DNA from: Micromonospora rifamycinica
GTDB taxonomy: Bacteria > Actinomycetota > Actinomycetes > Mycobacteriales > Micromonosporaceae
Reading direction: 5' to 3'
Length of the DNA: 64,000 bases
NCBI RefSeq assembly: GCF_900090265.1
Contig: NZ_LT607752.1
Span: 5,710,001-5,774,000, forward strand
Shown here: positions 59,707-64,000 of the stretch, one piece after another
Layout: each line of letters starts with the position of its first letter
Numbering within the stretch: position 1 is the first letter of the stretch
Notes under the pieces: generated by a model
What the model saw: only the letters and a program-made list of their open reading frames with translations
The model's database searches: none
Told to the model about the DNA's origin: nothing
Program-made: the position numbers and the translations under genes

Positions 59707-61766
59707 TGGGACAGGGCAACACGGTCCGGATCCTGGACGGCAACACGTTCGTCGTCTCCGAGGAGACCGGTGACATCGAGGCGACGCCGAGCGAGCCGAC
59801 CGGCCTGTTCTCCCTGGACGTCCGGTTCCTGTCCCGCTGGGTGCTGACCGTCAACGGGGAACGGCTCAACGCCCTGTCCTACGACGACCTCCAGTACTTC
59901 GAGGCGCGGTTCTTCCTGGTGCCCGGGATGGCCACCCACTATGTCGACGCCAAGCTGTCGATCATCCGGGAGCGCGCGGTCGGCGGCAGCTTCCGCGAGC
60001 AGCTGACCATCCTCAACCACGACGAGAAGGCGGTCGACCTGGAGGTCCGGATGGATGCCGGGGCCGACTTCGCCGACCTCTTCCAGGTCAAGGACGAGAT
60101 CCTCAACAAGAAGGGCGAGCTGTACGCCGAGGCGGAGTCCGACCGGCTGCGACTGGGCTACCGGCGGGGCAACTTCCGCCGCGAGACGGTCATCTCGTCG
60201 TCCCGGCCGGCCCGGTACGACCGGAACGGCTTCGCGTACTCGGTGCACCTGGAGCCCAACGAGGAGTGGACCGCCGAGATCGACGTGCAGACCTTCGCGA
60301 TCGGCCCGGGCGGGCGGGACCTGCGGCTGGGGGTGACGGTGCACGGCCACGAGCGGCTCGCCCTCCAGCACGACCTGGAGGAGTGGATCGCCAAGGCCCC
60401 CAAGGTCAACAGTGAGCACGACCAGGTGGCCGCCACCTACCGGCGCAGCCTGGTCGACCTGGCGGCGCTGCGCTTCGCGCCGCTGTCGCTCGGCGGCCAG
60501 ACCCTGCCCGCCGCCGGCCTGCCCTGGTTCATGACCATGTTCGGCCGGGACAGCATCCTCACCTGCCTCCAGGTGCTGCCGTTCGCCCCGCAGCTGTCCA
60601 AGACCACCCTGCGGATCCTGGCGTCCCTCCAGGGCACCCGGTTCGACGACTTCCGCGACGAGGACCCCGGCCGGATCCTGCACGAGATGCGCTACGGCGA
60701 GACCGCCGCCTTCGAGGAGCAGCCGCACTCGCCGTACTACGGTTCGGTGGACGCCACCCCGCTCTTCGTCGTCCTGCTCGACGAGTACGAGCGGTGGAGC
60801 GGCGACGTCGCACTGGTCAGGGAGCTGGAACGGGAGTGCCGGGCCGCGCTGCGATGGATCGACGACTACGCCGACCTGGCCGGCAACGGCTACATCTGGT
60901 ACGAACGGCGCAACACCGACACCGGCCTGGAGAACCAGTGCTGGAAGGACTCCTGGGACTCCATCTCGTACGCCGACGGCAGCCTGCCGCCGTTCCCCCG
61001 GGCCACCTGCGAGGTGCAGGGGTACGCGTACGACGCGAAGCTGCGGGCGGCCCGGATGGCCCGGGAGTTCTGGGACGACCCGGCGTTCGCCGACCGGCTG
61101 GAACGGGAGGCCGCCGCGCTGAAGGAGCGCTTCAACCGGGACTGGTGGGTCGCCGACGGGGAGTACTACGCGCTGGCCCTCGACCCGGACGGCCGGCAGT
61201 GCGACGTGCTCACCTCCAACATCGGACACCTGCTGTGGAGCGGGATCGTCGACCCCGACCGGGCCGAGCGGATCGCCGAGCACCTGGTCGGGCCGCGGCT
61301 GTTCACCGGCTGGGGCGTACGCACCCTCGCCGAGGGGGAGGTGCGGTACAACCCGATCGGCTACCACAACGGCACGATCTGGCCGTTCGACAACTCCTTC
61401 ATCGCCTGGGGCCTGCGCCGGTACGGCTTCGCCGAGGAGGCCGCCGTGATCGCCAACGGCATCCTCGACGCGGCCACCTACTTCGACGGGCGGCTGCCCG
61501 AGGCGTTCGGTGGCTACCGTCGGGAGCAGACCAAGTTCCCGGTCGAGTACCCGACGGCGTGCAGCCCGCAGGCCTGGTCGACGGGGGCACCGCTGCTGCT
61601 GCTGCGGACGATGCTCGGCCTGGAGCCGCACGAGGGGCACCTGGCGGTGGAGCCGGTGCTGCCGGTCGGGATGGGCCGGATCGAGGTGCTGGACATCCCC
61701 GGTCGGTGGGGACGGGTCGACGCCTTCGCCCGGGGCCGCCTCGATCTGCACAAGCTGGCCGACTGA
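59706..61766 (+). CDS. amylo-alpha-1,6-glucosidase (glycogen debranching)-like enzyme
   Basis: A 686-residue enzyme with an N-terminal glycogen-debranching-type beta domain (about 1-240: TVRILDGNTFVVSEETGDI, then GLFSLDVRFLSRWVLTVNGE) and a C-terminal (alpha/alpha)6 domain of GH63/GH15-like type (about 265-680). Key stretches are AGLPWFMTMFGRDSILTCLQ, SPYYGSVDATPLFVVLLDEY, CWKDSWDSISYADGSLPPFP and NGTIWPFDNSFIAWGLRRYG. The acidic residues in these motifs fit the catalytic pair, but were not verified. It lacks a signal peptide. The ATG at 59706 is preferred to GTG 59703; GGGAGG precedes both. Coupled to the SCP2-like gene. Confidence 0.88.
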   Translation: MGQGNTVRILDGNTFVVSEETGDIEATPSEPTGLFSLDVRFLSRWVLTVNGERLNALSYDDLQYFEARFFLVPGMATHYVDAKLSIIRERAVGGSFREQLTILNHDEKAVDLEVRMDAGADFADLFQVKDEILNKKGELYAEAESDRLRLGYRRGNFRRETVISSSRPARYDRNGFAYSVHLEPNEEWTAEIDVQTFAIGPGGRDLRLGVTVHGHERLALQHDLEEWIAKAPKVNSEHDQVAATYRRSLVDLAALRFAPLSLGGQTLPAAGLPWFMTMFGRDSILTCLQVLPFAPQLSKTTLRILASLQGTRFDDFRDEDPGRILHEMRYGETAAFEEQPHSPYYGSVDATPLFVVLLDEYERWSGDVALVRELERECRAALRWIDDYADLAGNGYIWYERRNTDTGLENQCWKDSWDSISYADGSLPPFPRATCEVQGYAYDAKLRAARMAREFWDDPAFADRLEREAAALKERFNRDWWVADGEYYALALDPDGRQCDVLTSNIGHLLWSGIVDPDRAERIAEHLVGPRLFTGWGVRTLAEGEVRYNPIGYHNGTIWPFDNSFIAWGLRRYGFAEEAAVIANGILDAATYFDGRLPEAFGGYRREQTKFPVEYPTACSPQAWSTGAPLLLLRTMLGLEPHEGHLAVEPVLPVGMGRIEVLDIPGRWGRVDAFARGRLDLHKLAD

Positions 61767-61783
61767 CCGGAGCGCCGCCGGTA

Positions 61784-61834
61784 CGCCGGCTGTGTCCCTG
61801 CGCCGGCTGTGTCCCTGCGCAGGCTGTGTCCCTG
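61784..61834. repeat. 17-bp tandem repeat, three copies plus a decayed fourth
   Basis: CGCCGGCTGTGTCCCTG at 61784-61800 and 61801-61817, and a one-base variant at 61818-61834; a degenerate copy follows to about 61851. Intergenic, ending about 25 bases upstream of the acyltransferase promoter. Confidence 0.8.
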
Positions 61835-61874
61835 AAGCCGGCTGCGCCCCTACGGCGGTGTCGCTCACGCGGGG

Positions 61875-61880
61875 TAAAGT
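61875..61880 (+). promoter_or_regulatory. -10 element, leaderless promoter of the acyltransferase gene
   Basis: TAAAGT ends six bases before the ATG at 61887, with no ribosome binding site in between. Confidence 0.6.
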
Positions 61881-61886
61881 GCCCGG

Positions 61887-62636
61887 ATGCCGGAACTCGT
61901 GTACCCGCCCGTGATCGCCACCGCCAAGACGCTGTTCCGGGTCCTCGACCTGCGGCTGACCGTCGACGGGAGCCACCACGTGCCCCGGACCGGTGGGGCG
62001 GTGCTGGCCAGCAACCACGTCAGCTACCTCGACTTCATCTTCTGCGGGTACGGGGCACACGCCTCGCGGCGGCTGGTCCGGTTCATGGCCAAGCACGACG
62101 TGTTCGCGCACAAAATCTCCGGCCCGCTGATGCGCGGCATGAAGCACATCCCGGTGAACCGTTCGGCGGGGGTCGGGTCGTACAACACGGCGGTGGACGC
62201 GCTGCGGCGCGGCGAGGTGGTGGGGGTCTTCCCGGAGGCGACGATCAGCCGGTCCTTCACGGTCAAGGAGTTGAAGAGCGGGGCGGCCCGGATGGCGCAG
62301 ACGGCCGGGGTGCCGCTGCTGCCGGTGGCGCTGTGGGGCACCCAGCGGCTGTGGACCAAGGGCCGGCCGAAGACCCTCACCCGGCGGCACACCCCGATCA
62401 CCATCCTGCTCGGCGAGCCGATGGACCCGGCCGCCTATCCGGACGCCAACACGATGACGGCGGAGCTGAAGACCCGGCTGAGCGCGCTGGTCGACCGGGC
62501 CCAGCAGGAGTACCCCGACAAGCCGTCCGGCCCGGACGACACCTGGTGGCAGCCGGCCCACCTGGGCGGCACCGCGCCCAGCCCGCAGGAGGCCGCCGAG
62601 CTGGACCGTCGCCCCCGCCGCTCCACCGCCTCCTGA
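61887..62636 (+). CDS. 1-acylglycerol-3-phosphate acyltransferase (PlsC type)
   Basis: Membrane-associated acyltransferase of 249 residues that adds an acyl chain to lysophosphatidate in phospholipid synthesis. The catalytic block I is NHVSYLDF (HX4D), block II is RRLVRFMAKHDVFAHKI, block III is VVGVFPEATISRSF (with a Pro-Glu-Ala-Thr substrate motif) and block IV is GVPLLPVALWGTQRLW. An Ala/Arg-rich tail follows. Probably leaderless. It may form a lipid-related group with the SCP2-like gene upstream, but the tandem repeat and own promoter suggest independent transcription. Confidence 0.93.
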   Translation: MPELVYPPVIATAKTLFRVLDLRLTVDGSHHVPRTGGAVLASNHVSYLDFIFCGYGAHASRRLVRFMAKHDVFAHKISGPLMRGMKHIPVNRSAGVGSYNTAVDALRRGEVVGVFPEATISRSFTVKELKSGAARMAQTAGVPLLPVALWGTQRLWTKGRPKTLTRRHTPITILLGEPMDPAAYPDANTMTAELKTRLSALVDRAQQEYPDKPSGPDDTWWQPAHLGGTAPSPQEAAELDRRPRRSTAS

Positions 62637-62671
62637 CCAGTCCCCACCGCGGCCCGGGTCGTCCGGCCGGT

Positions 62672-62718
62672 GGCTCAGCTACCGACCGCGGCCCGGTCGG
62701 CCCGGCTCAGCTACCGAC
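62672..62718. repeat. 15-bp direct repeat over a stop codon
   Basis: GGCTCAGCTACCGAC occurs at 62672-62686 and 62704-62718. The second copy contains the reverse complement of the stop codon of the minus-strand gene at 62707, so the first looks like a copied gene end. Confidence 0.6.
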
Positions 62719-63435
62719 GGCGTCCCGGCCGGCCGGTTGCGGGCGACGGTAGTAGTCGTCGCGGGACAGGAACTCCACCGGCAGGGAACCCGGCAGGGTC
62801 ACCCGGGCCTCCCCGGTCATCGGGGCAGCGGTGGCCCGGCGGATCAGCACGTCCCGCTCCGGCGGTGCCAGCTCCACCAGCTCGGGGCGGGAGATCCGGA
62901 AGCAGGCCACCGTCCGGCGGATCAGCCGGGCCAGCTCGGTCACCGGGCCGAGCTGACCGCGGAGGGCCAGGGTGGGCTGCTGGATGGTCCGCAGCGCGTC
63001 GCAGACCACCAGCAGCTCCGCCTCCTGGGGCGGACCGTCCGTGCCGGACGAGGGGGTGGGCCGCAGCTCCAGCCGGGACGGCCACTGCCAGCAGACCTGC
63101 CCGCTGACCAGGCGGGGCAGCCGGACGTTCCGGCGGTGCCGGACCCCTGTCGAGTCGATCTTGCCGGCGACCAGCGCCAGGTCACCGGCGAGGCAGACGT
63201 ACGCGAGGCGTCGGTCGGTGACGGTGACCGAGGCGGGCGCCGGCAACACCCACTGCCCGCGGGTGCCGGTCGGGCTGAGCAGGCAGCCGGCCACCGACGT
63301 GAGGTACCGGCCGAGCACCCGTTCACCGGGCTCCGGGACCACCTCGTGGTGCCTGTCGAGCACCGGGGCGAAGTTGTCCTCCGGTGCGTCGAACCGATGT
63401 GGTGCGATGAAGAACGGGGACATGTCCTCGCGCAT
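62707..63435 (-). CDS. conserved hypothetical protein
   Basis: A 242-residue protein I do not recognise. The first part (MREDMSPFFIAPHRFDAPED, then HHEVVPEPGERVLGRYLTSV) precedes a strand-rich core resembling a PH-like fold (ASVTVTDRRLAYVCLAGDLA, then RLPRLVSGQVCWQWPSRLEL), a helix (ELLVVCDALRTIQQPTLALR) and the tail SLPVEFLSRDDYYRRPQPAG. No signal peptide or membrane segment. ATG 63435 is chosen because GGGGGAGAGG precedes it; a GTG two codons earlier is possible. It lies downstream of a LuxR-type regulator. Confidence 0.75.
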   Translation of the reverse strand: MREDMSPFFIAPHRFDAPEDNFAPVLDRHHEVVPEPGERVLGRYLTSVAGCLLSPTGTRGQWVLPAPASVTVTDRRLAYVCLAGDLALVAGKIDSTGVRHRRNVRLPRLVSGQVCWQWPSRLELRPTPSSGTDGPPQEAELLVVCDALRTIQQPTLALRGQLGPVTELARLIRRTVACFRISRPELVELAPPERDVLIRRATAAPMTGEARVTLPGSLPVEFLSRDDYYRRPQPAGRDAVGS

Positions 63436-63497
63436 CGTCACGACCTCTCCCCCGCGCAGTGGTCTTCGACGTTCAGCCTTGTCGACCGGTGACGCAC

Positions 63498-63507
63498 TGT
63501 CATGACA
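63498..63507. promoter_or_regulatory. TGTCATGACA palindrome
   Basis: A perfect 10-base palindrome lies in the gap between the response regulator and the hypothetical gene, four bases from the regulator's stop. It is a candidate operator for the downstream gene. Confidence 0.3.
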
Positions 63508-63511
63508 CCCG

Positions 63512-64000
63512 TTAGGGGGTCGGCCGGTCGGAGGACGCCTGTGACCGGTAGGTGCCGATCTCCTCCGGCCGGATGAGTCCGTCCTCGATCGCGCGGGCCA
63601 GCAGCGCGGCCTTCGTGGCGGCCGGGCGACCCGCACGGGTGTACTTGATCCGCGCCCGGTCGACATATTGTTTGACGGTGTGCTCGCTGATCTGCATCCG
63701 GCGGGCCACCGACGCCTTCGACATCGACTGGAACCACAGCAGCAGCGCTTCCCGTTCCTTGTCCGACAGGGCGGGCCGGTCCGGTCGCGGATCCCCCACC
63801 ATCGCCCCGGCCAGGGTCGGCGGCACGTACGGGCGGTCGCTGGCGGCGGCCAGCACGGTCGCCACGCAGTGCTCCCGCCCCTCGTGCTTGGCCAGGAACG
63901 CGGTCGCCCCGGCGTCGAGCGCGGCGAGCATCGTCGCCGGATCGGTGTGTTCGGAGTAGACCACCACCCGGTGGCCGGCGGCGCTCAGCTCGGCCAGCTT
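63512..64000 (-). CDS. LuxR/NarL-type response regulator, truncated by the window
   Basis: The frame runs off the 64000 end, so only the last 162 residues are seen. The visible N-terminal part looks like the end of a receiver domain (VVVYSEHTDPATMLAALDAG, then GATAFLAKHEG with the conserved Lys). The C-terminal HTH is ALSDKEREALLLWFQSMSKA, then VARRMQISEHTVKQYVDRAR. The typical FixJ/NarL spacing is visible. The upstream part and any partner kinase lie outside the window. Confidence 0.85.
   Translation of the reverse strand, partial: KLAELSAAGHRVVVYSEHTDPATMLAALDAGATAFLAKHEGREHCVATVLAAASDRPYVPPTLAGAMVGDPRPDRPALSDKEREALLLWFQSMSKASVARRMQISEHTVKQYVDRARIKYTRAGRPAATKAALLARAIEDGLIRPEEIGTYRSQASSDRPTP

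Noticed and set aside
1..64000. tRNA, rRNA, CRISPR, insertion sequence, prophage
   Set aside because: I searched for tRNA-like cores, transposase motifs and repeat-spacer arrays by eye and found none; a tRNA or IS search tool would be decisive.

Overview
The window is very GC-rich and densely coded, with frequent GTG starts, SD-poor (apparently leaderless) starts and long perfect GC hairpins as terminators. The gene families are those of a mycelial actinomycete: a Cvn conservon, an actinobacterial class F sortase, actinobacterial DUFs, a large NAD-glutamate dehydrogenase and many secreted polysaccharide-active proteins. My best guess is a Micromonospora-like member of the Micromonosporaceae; this is inference from gene content and style, not from a marker gene.

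Layout. 1-5.4 kb: large NAD-dependent glutamate dehydrogenase. 5.4-7.2 kb (minus): class F sortase and its likely repeat-rich wall-anchored substrate. 7.2-9.7 kb: secreted CBM2-GH6 cellulase behind a CebR-like operator. 9.8-14.2 kb (minus): small membrane/hydrophilic proteins, a sodium/solute symporter and two paralogous proteins of unknown function. 14.6-18.3 kb: four-gene conservon (sensor ATPase, roadblock, DUF742, small GTPase). 18.5-23.1 kb: lactonase-fold protein, a solute-binding/VWA protein and an exopolysaccharide glycosylphosphotransferase. 23.3-26.7 kb: two SpoIIE-type phosphatases flanking a MarR regulator. 26.8-32.4 kb: xylose locus (ROK repressor, xylA, xylB) and an MFS protein. 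32.5-38.9 kb (minus): alpha-glucoside uptake and hydrolysis operon (binding protein, two permeases, LacI regulator, GH13 enzyme). 39.1-42.4 kb: M23 peptidase, TspO, a 47-residue GPGG protein, phosphoesterase, BON-like protein and nucleotidyltransferase. 42.6-46.9 kb: thymidylate-kinase-like protein, MurR/RpiR regulator with murQ, and a group 2 sigma factor. 46.9-51.6 kb: NlpC/P60 protein and small conserved proteins. 51.7-53.0 kb (minus): DAHP synthase with a putative attenuator. 53.1-62.6 kb: PhoX-like protein, M16 peptidase pair, asd, CBS protein, SCP2-like protein, glycogen-debranching-like enzyme and a PlsC acyltransferase. 62.7-64 kb (minus): an unknown protein and a truncated LuxR-type response regulator.

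How it fits together. Much of the window handles plant and cell-wall sugars: cellulose (GH6), xylose (xylAB), alpha-glucosides (ABC operon plus GH13), MurNAc-6-phosphate (murQ) and an alpha-glucan-type debranching enzyme. Several of these loci carry a visible operator palindrome at the expected place. No ABC ATPase accompanies the sugar permeases, so a shared MsiK-type ATPase elsewhere is implied.

The most notable feature is the leader of the DAHP synthase gene. It has a short, apparently leaderless reading frame encoding Tyr-Arg-Trp-Phe, with rare TAT and TTT codons, followed by a hairpin with a T-rich tail and a competing pairing. This looks like ribosome-mediated attenuation responding to all three aromatic amino acids.
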